From NCBI GenBank assembly GCA_964491785.1, contig CAZBGS010000009.1, positions 3,883-67,882 of the forward strand: a DNA stretch of 64,000 nt. Reading direction: 5' to 3'. The notes beneath the pieces are model-generated. The model ran no database searches, had not been told where the DNA came from, and was given only the letters and a program-made list of their open reading frames with translations. The DNA is from RZZS01 sp964491785. Its GTDB lineage: Bacteria; Pseudomonadota; Alphaproteobacteria; Micavibrionales; Micavibrionaceae. Every line of letters begins with the position of its first letter. The stretch's first letter is position 1. A program made the translations under genes and the position numbers. Positions 20,888-29,837 of this stretch are shown here, one piece after another.

Positions 20888-21466
20888 TTAACACTGGCCG
20901 GACAGCCGGTTAAAGCGGTAAATAAACTCGCGTTTGATCGTTTCCGCGGGCAGTGGATTTACATCGTACTTTCTTCGGAAAACGGGCAGAGGGTTAAAAA
21001 AGCGGTCTGCTTCGTCTTTTGTAAATCCAGCAAGTTGGGTGGCTTCGATCCATGCCGCCGCTCTGTCGGCGGCCTTGATTCTGGCTTTCAGTTCGGTGTC
21101 GATTTGTGCCGGAAGACCGAAGCGGATATGGATGGCGCGCTGAAGTTTCTCTTCGAACTCCCTGTAATCCATGCCAAGAGCTGCCTTGAATGGAGATATC
21201 ATATCGCCGATCACATATTCCGGGGCGTCATGCAGCAGGGCGGCAAGCCGCCATTTGTCGCTCATCTCCCTGCCGATCTCGCTGGCGATCGCTTCGACCA
21301 GAAGGCAGTGCTGTGCCACCGAAAAAGCGTGATCGCCGATTGTCTGCCCGTTCCATCGCGCCACTCTCGCCAGGCCATGGGCGATATCTTCTATCTCGAT
21401 ATCGACAGGGGCGGGATCGATAAGGTCAAGCCGCCTTCCCGAAAGCATCCTTTGCCATGCGCGCAT
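20888..21466 (-). CDS. HD-domain phosphohydrolase (YfbR-like)
   Basis: The 192-aa protein carries the HD signature: 'GDHAFSVAQHCLLV' (first His), 'WRLAALLHDAPEYVIGDM' (His-Asp) and 'IKAADRAAAWIEA' (last Asp). Family members related to YfbR remove phosphate from nucleoside monophosphates; the exact substrate is not readable here. It is divergent from ssb, with 80 bp between. Confidence 0.85.
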   Translation of the reverse strand: MRAWQRMLSGRRLDLIDPAPVDIEIEDIAHGLARVARWNGQTIGDHAFSVAQHCLLVEAIASEIGREMSDKWRLAALLHDAPEYVIGDMISPFKAALGMDYREFEEKLQRAIHIRFGLPAQIDTELKARIKAADRAAAWIEATQLAGFTKDEADRFFNPLPVFRRKYDVNPLPAETIKREFIYRFNRLSGQC

Positions 21467-21548
21467 AACTTTCCTCTTTATCTCTTCCCGGCTATGATTA
21501 TAGTTAAGCCAGATCCCTTAATTGAAGCAAAGAGAGAAAGAACGAAAA

Positions 21549-22016
21549 ATGGCAGGCAGTGTCAACAAGGTTATTCTGGTCGGTAATCTGGGTCGCGATC
21601 CCGAAATCAGAACTATGCAGTCCGGGGACAAGGTCTGCAACCTGACCATAGCCACATCCGAAAACTGGAAAGACCGCAGCACCGGAGAGAGGAAAGAGCG
21701 AACCGAATGGCACCGCGTGGTCATTTTTAACCAGCCGCTCGCCGGCGTTGCCGAGCAGTATTTGCGCAAAGGTGCCAAGGTCTATATCGAGGGCCAGCTT
21801 GAAACCCGCAAATGGACGGATCAGCAGGGCCAGGAAAAATACTCCACCGAAGTCGTCCTGCGGCCTTTCCGCGGCGAACTTACCATGCTCGACTCCAAAG
21901 GCGGCGGCGCACCAGCGGGTGAATATTCCGGCGGCTCGGAGCCTTCCGGCTATTCCAATGCCGCTCCGTCAGGCCAGACGGCAACCGACGAATTCGAAGA
22001 TGAAATACCGTTTTAA
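21549..22016 (+). CDS. ssb: Single-stranded DNA-binding protein
   Basis: From ATG 21549 the product is 155 aa and starts 'MAGSVNKVILVGNLGRDPEI', the usual SSB N-terminus; the frame opens earlier at 21522. The OB fold includes 'EWHRVVIFNQPLAGVAEQYL' and 'KVYIEGQLETRKW'. A Gly/Ser/Pro linker leads to the acidic tip 'DEFEDEIPF' that recruits partner proteins. It coats ssDNA in replication and repair. Confidence 0.97.
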   Translation: MAGSVNKVILVGNLGRDPEIRTMQSGDKVCNLTIATSENWKDRSTGERKERTEWHRVVIFNQPLAGVAEQYLRKGAKVYIEGQLETRKWTDQQGQEKYSTEVVLRPFRGELTMLDSKGGGAPAGEYSGGSEPSGYSNAAPSGQTATDEFEDEIPF

Positions 22017-22036
22017 ACACTGAAAGGCGTACAGTA

Positions 22037-22474
22037 ATGAAAAAGTACCTCTCATCTATCGCACTGGCGGCGCTGATAACCTTTGCCCAGCCGTCTCTTG
22101 CTCAGGAAGCGGATTCAGGCATGAACCAGAGACTGGAACTTGCCGCCAGAATGCACGAGATAAGACCCGCCCGCGAGCAGATAGACGCCGCGGTCGAGCA
22201 GGTCTCAAGCGCCCTCCCGGCCGGAGAAAAAGAAGCTTTCCGGCTTGCCATTAAAAACGCCCTCGACTATCAGGCGCTGGAGCGCCATTCGATTGAGTCA
22301 ATGGCAAAGGTCTTCACTCTTGAGGAGTTGCAGGCCATGGTCGATTTTTACAGCAAACCGGAAGCCGGAAGCATCACCGACAAGCTTGGAGAATATAACA
22401 AGCTCATTGAGCCCAAGGTTTTTGAAATGCTGGATCAGGCGATTCTCGACGTCCGTACAGGCAAGAAACCCTGA
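22037..22474 (+). CDS. DUF2059-family secreted protein
   Basis: The 145-aa protein begins with a signal peptide ('KKYLSSIALAALITFAQPSLAQ'-type, cleavage after the last AQ). The C-terminal part 'FTLEELQAMVDFYSKPEAG' is the hallmark of DUF2059, a helical periplasmic family of unknown role. It starts 20 bp after ssb with AAAGGCG upstream, so it may be co-transcribed. Confidence 0.85.
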   Translation: MKKYLSSIALAALITFAQPSLAQEADSGMNQRLELAARMHEIRPAREQIDAAVEQVSSALPAGEKEAFRLAIKNALDYQALERHSIESMAKVFTLEELQAMVDFYSKPEAGSITDKLGEYNKLIEPKVFEMLDQAILDVRTGKKP

Positions 22475-22519
22475 TTAATCTGGCTTTCTCAATGGTTTAA
22501 TCCAGGGAAACGCGATGAG

Positions 22520-24772
22520 CTACTTGCTCGTGGCCACACACACTCCGTCCCAGTCGGGGCCGGGCAGGTCGTCCAGCATTTTCTCTGTCCTGAGACGGTA
22601 AACCTCATACAGCGTTTCCAGGCGATCCCCCGAAATCTTCCGGCATTTTTCCGCCATTGAAAGCGCCCTGTCGAAATTCTGGGTACGGTATGAGGTGATC
22701 ATTTCCTTGTGCGCGCTCTCCCAGAGAATAAACTCCTCGCTCTGCGCGTATTCAGGATCGCCGGCCAGGGTAAACACCCGCACCGGTTTGATCTTTCCTT
22801 TTACCCTGATCAGATCGACCTCCAGCGTGGCGAATTCGCCTGCCGCCCGCCAGGTCTTCTCGCCGATCAGATTGGTAAGCCCGTAATTTTTGGTCTGGCC
22901 CTCCAGGCGTGAGGCGAGGTTGACCGTGTCCCCAAGGGCGGAGTAAGCGAAGCGCTGCCGCGATCCCATATTGCCGATCGATGCCGGCCCGGTGTTGATC
23001 CCGATCCCGGCGTTCAGCACTATCGGCTCCTTGCCCTCGGCCGCTGCCCTTTCGGCGAGCGCCCTGTTGATCGGCGCCAGAGCCTCGTTCATTTTCAGCG
23101 CCGTCATGCACGCATGCTGCGCATGCCCCTCGTCGTCGAGCGGCGCGTTCCAGAAAGCCATCATCGCGTCGCCCATATATTTATCGATGGTTCCCCGGTT
23201 ATGCATGACAAGATCCGACATGGGAGTAAGGAAATCGTTCATCAGCTGGATCAGCTCTTCCGGCGCAAGCCCTTCGGAGATGGTAGTGAAGCTGCGTATA
23301 TCGGTGAACATAACGGTAAGTTCGCGAACCTCCCCTCCCAGCTTGAGCTTGTCGGGATGCCGGGTCAGTTCCTTCATGAAATCGGGTGAAATATAGAGAC
23401 CGAACGCGTTACGGATCTGCCGCCTCTCTGTCTCCGTTCTGATATAGGTAAGCAGCGAGGAAGTCGTAAAGAGCGCCATAAGCGATATTCCGGGGAACAC
23501 CGGATCCACGAGCAGGCCGTAAACCGAAAACGCGTGCCATGAAAGCAAGGTTACCAGACCGACTATCAGCATGGTAAATGAAGCCAGGAACACCGCGCCC
23601 ACAAAAGGCGCAAGACCGATGATAATCAGACCTATCACCACCAGAAACGCCAGCTCCGCGCCTTCAAGTATTTTGGGCCTTAACAGAAATTTTTCCTGAA
23701 GCACTTGCTCGATCACGTTCACATGCAGTTCAACTCCGGGAATAAACAGATTGAGCGGCGTGGATCGAAGATCCTTCAGTCCCTCCGCGCTGGTGCCGAC
23801 CAGAACGATCTTGCCGCTGACTTCCGAAGGCTCGATCTCCCTGTCTATTATCTTCCAGGCCGGGATGTACTTCTCCGTTCTGGCTTTGGAGAAATAGACG
23901 TTCATCTGCCCGTCGTGGTCGAGCGGAATCCGGTATTTGCCGATCTGTATCAGAAAAGGCGGCTTCAGCGGCCCGCTGTCTTTGGCGCCGAGCGCGTCAA
24001 TTTTAATGGGAAGATTGGGGTTCTGGGCCACTCTCAAGGCTTCGATGGCCAGTGAGGGATAAAGGTTCACGGTGCTTTTTTGCCCGCTTTCCATCCGGAA
24101 TAAAACCGGTACCGATCGGATAAGCCCGTCCACTTCCGCCCTGACCCCGAAACAGCCGTTCCCCGCAGCCGCACGCGGCAGCTCAGGTATATTGGTCGTG
24201 ACCCCGACGATAGTGGGCACTGTATTCTTGAGGCTCTGGGCCTCCTTGCGGACAATCATCGAGGTGGCGAGAACCGGATCCCGCCGCGTTGCTTCTCTGG
24301 CCGATGTCCAGATGAAAGCCGTTACCACGTTTCCGGCGCTCCGTATCGAATCGACGAATATCTGGTCGTTGTCGGGCATGGCGGACAGTATCTCCGCGAC
24401 TTCACCCGGCATGTGTCTGGCCAGCGCCCGCGGTGAAGTCCGGTCATATTCCGGGAACACCATATCGAATACAATCGCCCGCGCCCCCATGTCCTTGAGA
24501 TTGTCGACGAGTTTGGCCACAACGTTGCGCGGCCAGGGCCACTGGCCAAGATTATCCCTGCCAAGCGAGATTTCGTCGATATCGACTATCGCCACATGCT
24601 CCGACGGCGATCTGGGCTTTATCTGGTTGTATGTGTCGAAGGCGATGAATCTAAGCGATTTGATCCAGCTGTAATCATGCGTCCGAAGCACGAACATGCA
24701 GCCAAGCATCCCGATCATAACGGCCAGATGAACCCAGCGATTTATCAGCCATTTCGACAGGGAAACGCTCAT
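22520..24772 (-). CDS. CHASE2-domain class III adenylate/guanylate cyclase
   Basis: The start ATG 24772 follows the HlyD stop by 4 bp; the longer frame to 24949 only overlaps HlyD. The product has 750 aa: one N-terminal membrane helix, a large periplasmic CHASE2 sensor ('VAIVDIDEISLGRDNLGQWP', 'ARAIVFDMVFPEYDR'), then helices near residues 360-440, then the cyclase domain. That domain keeps both metal aspartates ('FTDIRSF', 'DKYMGDAMMAFW') and 'ALGDTVNLASRLEG', so it should be active. A helical tail follows. It should make cAMP or cGMP in response to an envelope signal. It is the last gene of the type I secretion operon. Confidence 0.93.
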   Translation of the reverse strand: MSVSLSKWLINRWVHLAVMIGMLGCMFVLRTHDYSWIKSLRFIAFDTYNQIKPRSPSEHVAIVDIDEISLGRDNLGQWPWPRNVVAKLVDNLKDMGARAIVFDMVFPEYDRTSPRALARHMPGEVAEILSAMPDNDQIFVDSIRSAGNVVTAFIWTSAREATRRDPVLATSMIVRKEAQSLKNTVPTIVGVTTNIPELPRAAAGNGCFGVRAEVDGLIRSVPVLFRMESGQKSTVNLYPSLAIEALRVAQNPNLPIKIDALGAKDSGPLKPPFLIQIGKYRIPLDHDGQMNVYFSKARTEKYIPAWKIIDREIEPSEVSGKIVLVGTSAEGLKDLRSTPLNLFIPGVELHVNVIEQVLQEKFLLRPKILEGAELAFLVVIGLIIIGLAPFVGAVFLASFTMLIVGLVTLLSWHAFSVYGLLVDPVFPGISLMALFTTSSLLTYIRTETERRQIRNAFGLYISPDFMKELTRHPDKLKLGGEVRELTVMFTDIRSFTTISEGLAPEELIQLMNDFLTPMSDLVMHNRGTIDKYMGDAMMAFWNAPLDDEGHAQHACMTALKMNEALAPINRALAERAAAEGKEPIVLNAGIGINTGPASIGNMGSRQRFAYSALGDTVNLASRLEGQTKNYGLTNLIGEKTWRAAGEFATLEVDLIRVKGKIKPVRVFTLAGDPEYAQSEEFILWESAHKEMITSYRTQNFDRALSMAEKCRKISGDRLETLYEVYRLRTEKMLDDLPGPDWDGVCVATSK

Positions 24773-24776
24773 AGGC

Positions 24777-26087
24777 CTACCGTTCCCTGAAAGCCTTGTC
24801 GCTGGCCTGAAGGATAGGCTTTGCAAGGTATTCGAGAATGGTTCTTTTGCCGGTGATGATATCGGTACTCGCCACCATGCCGGGGGTAACGGGCAGCGGG
24901 TTTTCGGCGCTGCCGAGATAATTGCGGTCTGTGCGCACTTCGATCTCAAAGAAGATATGGCCCTCCCTGTCGGTCACGCTGCTGGCACCGATCCTCTCCA
25001 GATGCCCCTCCAGAGTGCCGTAGCGACGCGGATCGTAGGCGCTGATACTGACCTTGACCGGCTGGCCCTTTTCAAGAAAGGCGATATCGTTGGGCGAGAC
25101 CTTGGCGACGATCTTCAGGTCGTCGTCAATCGGCACTATTTCCACCAGCCGGTGTGCCGGCTCGATCACCCCGCCTATGGTTTTGATGGCGATATTGTTA
25201 ACTATACCGGCTACCGGAGATCTGATTTCGGTGCGGAATACCCTGTCCCCGATGGTCTTGAGACTTTCCTGAAGCGCCGAGATTTCCGTCTCCACCGCGT
25301 TCAGCTCAGACAAAACCTGCGTCCGGTGCTTGTCGCCCTGATCCTTCAATTCGTTATTGAATGCGCGCAGTTGCGCTTCAAGCCCGGTACGTCGTTCCTT
25401 TGCCGCCCTGATCTGCCCCGAAAGATCCGCCAGCTCCCTTTGCAGCCTGATTTCGTCGATCTTTGGCGCGGCCTTCTGCTGAACCATCTTTCTGGTAATC
25501 TCCAGCTCTTCCTGAAGCAGTGAATGGCTGCTGTTGAAACTGGAGATCCTCGCGGCGATTTCCGCCAGTTCGGCTTCGCCCCTGTTGATCTTGTCCTTGA
25601 GAATCTCGATCGCGTTGCCAAGTTCCGACTGCCGAGAATTATAAAGCGAAAGCTCGTTCGCCGCGATTTTCGGGGCTTTTTCGGTTATCTGCGTGGGCAG
25701 GACGAAAGGCTCCCCCTTCGCCTCGGCCTCAAGCCGGGCCTTCTTGGCGGTAAGCGAAAGGAATTTGGCCTCGGTTCCCCGTTCCTCGGAAGAGAACTGG
25801 ATATCGCTGATGCGCAGCAGCACCTGGCCTTTCTCGACGATGTCCCCCTCGAAGGTAAGCAGTTCCTGAAGTATTCCGCCCTCAAGGCTTTGCACGACCT
25901 GTATCTCGCGGGTCGGCACGACCTGCCCCTGACCCTTAGCCAGAACCTCTATCTCGCATACTGCCGCCCAGATAAAGAACAGAACCACCAGAACGACAAT
26001 GCAGATAAGCAGAAGATTGGCGGCCAGGGCAGGGCGCATATGCTTTGCGGCATCGAGTTCGGCCATGAAGTCGGTATCGGCGCTCAT
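24777..26087 (-). CDS. HlyD-family type I secretion adaptor
   Basis: This 436-aa membrane fusion protein has an N-terminal helix ('LLLICIVVLVVLFFIWAAV'), a lipoyl-like half 'KGQGQVVPTREIQVVQSLEG', a long coiled coil at about residues 110-280, the second lipoyl half 'EIRSPVAGIVNNIAIKTIGG' and a beta-barrel ending near 'GMVASTDIITGKRTILEYL'. The last motif is typical of HlyD/PrtE/LapC. It bridges the inner-membrane ABC transporter and the TolC channel. Its start overlaps the ABC stop by 4 nt. Confidence 0.95.
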   Translation of the reverse strand: MSADTDFMAELDAAKHMRPALAANLLLICIVVLVVLFFIWAAVCEIEVLAKGQGQVVPTREIQVVQSLEGGILQELLTFEGDIVEKGQVLLRISDIQFSSEERGTEAKFLSLTAKKARLEAEAKGEPFVLPTQITEKAPKIAANELSLYNSRQSELGNAIEILKDKINRGEAELAEIAARISSFNSSHSLLQEELEITRKMVQQKAAPKIDEIRLQRELADLSGQIRAAKERRTGLEAQLRAFNNELKDQGDKHRTQVLSELNAVETEISALQESLKTIGDRVFRTEIRSPVAGIVNNIAIKTIGGVIEPAHRLVEIVPIDDDLKIVAKVSPNDIAFLEKGQPVKVSISAYDPRRYGTLEGHLERIGASSVTDREGHIFFEIEVRTDRNYLGSAENPLPVTPGMVASTDIITGKRTILEYLAKPILQASDKAFRER

Positions 26088-28267
26088 CTTTTCTCTCCTG
26101 CGGGCACAACAACTTTCCCGGCGCTCAATGCCTCCAGCACCTTGTCCCTCGACCCGTCCAGCACCAGCCTTCCCTGATCGACGAGTATCAGCCGGTCGAC
26201 CAGACCGAGTAACTGCTGCCGGTGCGTTACGAGTATAAGGGTCTTGTCCTTCGCCTGCTCGGCGATATGACGGCGGAAAGCCTCCTCCGCCTGCATGTCC
26301 ATGGCGTTGGTAGGCTCGTCGCAGACGATGATATTCGGGTTCGTCAGCATCGCTCTGGCCAGCGCTACCGCCTGCCTCTGTCCTCCGGACAGGCCTTCGC
26401 CCCTCTCGCCCACCGGGGCATCGTAACCCATGGGATGCCGCTGGATGAATTCATGCACCCCGGCATCCTGGGAGGCCTTAAGGATATCCTCTTCGCTTGC
26501 CTGCGGCCGGCTGAGGGTTATGTTCTCGCGCACCGAGCCGCTGAACAGAACCACGTCCTGCGCGATATATCCGACGCTCCGGCGCAAATCGGCAGGATCG
26601 ATCTGCCTGTAATCGGTGTCATCGACGAGAATAGTTCCCTCGTTCGGTTCGTACAGCCCTAGCATCAGCCGCGCAATCGTACTCTTGCCCGATCCTATGC
26701 GCCCGATGATCCCGACTTTCTCGCCGGGATTGACGACGAATGAAATATTGTCCAGTACCTTGCTCGCCGTTCCGGGATAGGCAAAACCCACCTTGTCGAA
26801 GGTGATTTTCCCTTTAAGGTCTGGCCGGTGCAAAAATTGCTTGTGCCTTGGCCGCTCCACCGGCTTCGACATTATATCGTTCAGGGTCTTGAATGAATTC
26901 CGCGCCTGATGATAGCGCGTCATCAGATTGGCTATCTGCCCGATAGGGGCGATTGCCCTTCCCCCCAGAATGACGCAGGCGATCAGCGCTCCCATGCTGA
27001 TCGCCGAATCCCGCACCAGATACATTCCGAGCAGCACCACGGCGATGGTGGCGCCCTGTTGCAGGAATACGGCCACATTGACCCCGAGAGCGGAGAAGAA
27101 TCGCGATTTCTGACTCCATGCCGCGTTCTCTCCGACCAGATCCCCGTACCTTGCCCGCATCCTGCCGTCCGCACCGATGGCCTTGATGGTTTCAAGTCCG
27201 TGGATTGCCTCCACCAGCAGTCCATGCTTGGACTCTGCCGTTTGCAGCGACTTTCCCACCATTCGCCGCAAGGGCACCTGAAGCAGAATGCCGGTGACTA
27301 CCACGATGATGATAAGGCTGGCCAGAAGAAAGGCTATCGGCCCGCCAAGCAGGTAGATCACGAACAGAAAGAAAAGGCTGAACGGCAGATCGACGATCGC
27401 GGTAAGCGAGGCGGAAGTCAGGAAGTCCCTCACCGAATCGAAATCCCGCAGCATATTGGCGAAGACCCCGCTTGAACGCGGACGTCCTGCAAGCTTCATG
27501 TCCATGACCTGATCGAAAATGCGCCTTGCCGCGATGACGTCTATCTTCCTGCCCGCCAGATCGATGTAATACCCCCTCAGGGTGCGGACGATAAAATCGA
27601 AACCGAAGACGATCAGCGCCCCCAGTGCCAGCGCCCACCCTGTCTCGGTGGCATTGTTCGGGATGACCTTATTGTAGAAAGTCATGATGAAAATCGGCGA
27701 TGTCAGTGCGAAGACATTTATAAGAATGGCGGCAATGATCACCTGGCCGTAGGTTTGCCGGTTCTCCAGAAACGCGCTCCAGAACCAGTGGTTTTCGGCG
27801 TAATCCTCGTCTTGCCTCTCTTCCGTCCCTTGAAGGTAGTCGCCTTTGGGATGGATGAATATCGCATGTCCGGTATAGCTCTTCTCAAGCTCTGAAAGCT
27901 TGACCTTGATAACCTCGCCGTTCTCCGGCGAGAAGACCAGCGCCAGATCCTTTTCCCTCTCGTACCGCACCAGCACGCAGGCGAGATCCTTTTCAAGGAC
28001 AAGCACCGCTGGAAGAACCGGAGAAGGAATCCTGTCGATGTTTTTTCTGAAGACAATTCTGCTTTTAAGCGACAGACGGGAAGCGGCCTCGCAGAAAAGC
28101 TGCGGCCCCATACCTCTCGCGTCATAGGCCAGCCCCGCCCGGATAGCCTCGGCGGATTTGGCCTTGCCGAAATGTCCGGTAAGAAAAACCAGGCAGTCAA
28201 GCAGCGGATCGACGTCGGTCGAGACAGACCTGTTACCCGGAATCTTTTGAACTGTTTGTTTGGTCAT
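26084..28267 (-). CDS. Type I secretion ABC transporter (permease/ATPase)
   Basis: At 727 aa it combines an N-terminal C39-like domain (about residues 20-145, without a catalytic Cys, as in HlyB/LapB types), a six-helix permease (about 160-450) and an ABC ATPase. Walker A is 'GRIGSGKSTIARLML', the signature 'LSGGQRQAVALARAML', Walker B 'IIVCDEPTNAMD', H-loop 'LVTHRQQ'. It should power export of RTX-type cargo with a C-terminal signal, such as the giant RTX protein at the left end. Its start overlaps the TolC-like gene by 35 nt. Confidence 0.95.
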   Translation of the reverse strand: MTKQTVQKIPGNRSVSTDVDPLLDCLVFLTGHFGKAKSAEAIRAGLAYDARGMGPQLFCEAASRLSLKSRIVFRKNIDRIPSPVLPAVLVLEKDLACVLVRYEREKDLALVFSPENGEVIKVKLSELEKSYTGHAIFIHPKGDYLQGTEERQDEDYAENHWFWSAFLENRQTYGQVIIAAILINVFALTSPIFIMTFYNKVIPNNATETGWALALGALIVFGFDFIVRTLRGYYIDLAGRKIDVIAARRIFDQVMDMKLAGRPRSSGVFANMLRDFDSVRDFLTSASLTAIVDLPFSLFFLFVIYLLGGPIAFLLASLIIIVVVTGILLQVPLRRMVGKSLQTAESKHGLLVEAIHGLETIKAIGADGRMRARYGDLVGENAAWSQKSRFFSALGVNVAVFLQQGATIAVVLLGMYLVRDSAISMGALIACVILGGRAIAPIGQIANLMTRYHQARNSFKTLNDIMSKPVERPRHKQFLHRPDLKGKITFDKVGFAYPGTASKVLDNISFVVNPGEKVGIIGRIGSGKSTIARLMLGLYEPNEGTILVDDTDYRQIDPADLRRSVGYIAQDVVLFSGSVRENITLSRPQASEEDILKASQDAGVHEFIQRHPMGYDAPVGERGEGLSGGQRQAVALARAMLTNPNIIVCDEPTNAMDMQAEEAFRRHIAEQAKDKTLILVTHRQQLLGLVDRLILVDQGRLVLDGSRDKVLEALSAGKVVVPAGEKR

Positions 28268-29579
28268 TTGCCGGCCTTATGTTAAGAGCTGACTGTAACT
28301 TGCCGGATCTGGCGAGAACATTGTGTTTGGCGGCTAGCAGCTCGTACCTTGCGGCAATTTCTTCCATTGTGGCGACAAAATGCTGATTTTCTGCCTGAAC
28401 CAGTTGCAGCAGTGTCACCGCCCCGCCTTCGAACTGGTTCTTGTAGACTTTTACCAGAGCCTCATGCAATGCCGCCCTGCGCTGATTCAACTGAAACTGT
28501 TTGTCTGCGGCATCCATATTGGCGTATGCCGATCTGATTTCCCGCTCAAGTATTCTGCTTCTCTCATTAACTTTTGTCAGAGAGTTGTAATATTCATGGC
28601 GCTTTTTCTGAATTCGGTCTATCTGCTCGCCTCCCAGCGAGAAGTTCCAGTTCACCCTGACCATGCCCTTGGCGTCGATTACTTCACCGCCGATGCGGTC
28701 GTCCACGTCTTTCTTGTAATAGGAAAGCTCGGCGTTGAGTTCCGGGTAAAGCGCGCTTTTTTCGATCCCGATTTCCTTCTCCATCGCTTCGGCGCGGTAC
28801 GAGGTGGTAGTGATTGCCGGATGGTTGGCGAGCGCATCGGTAACCGCGAAATCGACGTCCGTAATGATCTCCTGAGAATACTCGGGCAGTTTCATTTCCC
28901 CTTCGGGATAATGCCCGGTCAGTTCGGCATAGGTGATTCTGGCGATATCAAGACGTCTTTCGCTCTCGTTCAGAAATCTTTCCATGGTGATGCGCATGTC
29001 GTTGGCCTGCTGCAACTCGGCTTCATGCGCCGCTCCGCTGTCCACCATAGTTTTGATCCGGCTGATCTGGTCGTCGATCCGCTCGGCATATTCCTTGATT
29101 CTGGCTCTCTCCTCGGAGACCCGGAGCACCCCAAAATAGGCGATGGCCGTCTGGTACGCCAGTTCTTCGCGCACGCTGACGATATCGTCATTGGCAGCCG
29201 CGCGCCGGGATTCGGCGGCGCCCACCCGGTTCGGCGTCCGAAATCCGTCGAAAAGCATCTGGCTTAAAGTTATCCCGCCCTCATGCTGCCATGAATAATC
29301 GCTGTCCCTGCTCACGCTTAAGCCTCGGCTGGTGCTGTTGTCGCCGTAGACCCGTCCCGAAGCGGCGTTTACCCGCAGCCTTGGGAAATAACCCGCGAAC
29401 TGCTCTTCCTGATTCTCTATCGCCGCATCCCTGGCCGCTATGGCCGCTTCGACCGTGGGATGATTGTTGAGTGCGGTTTCGACCGCCTCCTCAAGTGACT
29501 CTGCGCTGGCCGCGGCTGCCGGGGCCAGAATCGCCAGGGCGCTGGAGAAGAAGAGCAATTTTCTTAAATAATCGACCAT
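28233..29579 (-). CDS. TolC-family outer-membrane channel of the type I system
   Basis: The 448-aa protein has a signal peptide ending near 'AAAASAES', the first TolC repeat 'LEEAVETALNNHPTVEAAIA' and a second half starting 'ALANHPAITTTSYRAEAMEKE'. The paired 'NHP' segments are typical of TolC/AggA/LapE. It forms the outer-membrane and periplasmic conduit. It is the first gene of the operon tolC-ABC-hlyD-cyclase and divergent from pntAA. Confidence 0.93.
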   Translation of the reverse strand: MVDYLRKLLFFSSALAILAPAAAASAESLEEAVETALNNHPTVEAAIAARDAAIENQEEQFAGYFPRLRVNAASGRVYGDNSTSRGLSVSRDSDYSWQHEGGITLSQMLFDGFRTPNRVGAAESRRAAANDDIVSVREELAYQTAIAYFGVLRVSEERARIKEYAERIDDQISRIKTMVDSGAAHEAELQQANDMRITMERFLNESERRLDIARITYAELTGHYPEGEMKLPEYSQEIITDVDFAVTDALANHPAITTTSYRAEAMEKEIGIEKSALYPELNAELSYYKKDVDDRIGGEVIDAKGMVRVNWNFSLGGEQIDRIQKKRHEYYNSLTKVNERSRILEREIRSAYANMDAADKQFQLNQRRAALHEALVKVYKNQFEGGAVTLLQLVQAENQHFVATMEEIAARYELLAAKHNVLARSGKLQSALNIRPANDQTNSSKDSG

Positions 29580-29837
29580 GGTTGTGGCTTTGCAAAAGAG
29601 GGGAGATACAGGTTGTCGCCAGTTAAATCCTAGACAAAACCGAAGATTAGCGCAAGGTGATTAATAAAAGGTTTAAAAACGGTGGAAGCGGAAAGCAGCA
29701 TTTTTGCAACTGGTCTTTATTTCTTTCAGAAAAAACGCGTCCGGGGCTTCACAAAGACTTCTCTATCGTGCAAATTCATAGGCGCTGTCAAAAAGCGAAA
29801 GGCAAGTTTTAACTCACAGAAAATGGGGATGCCGTTT

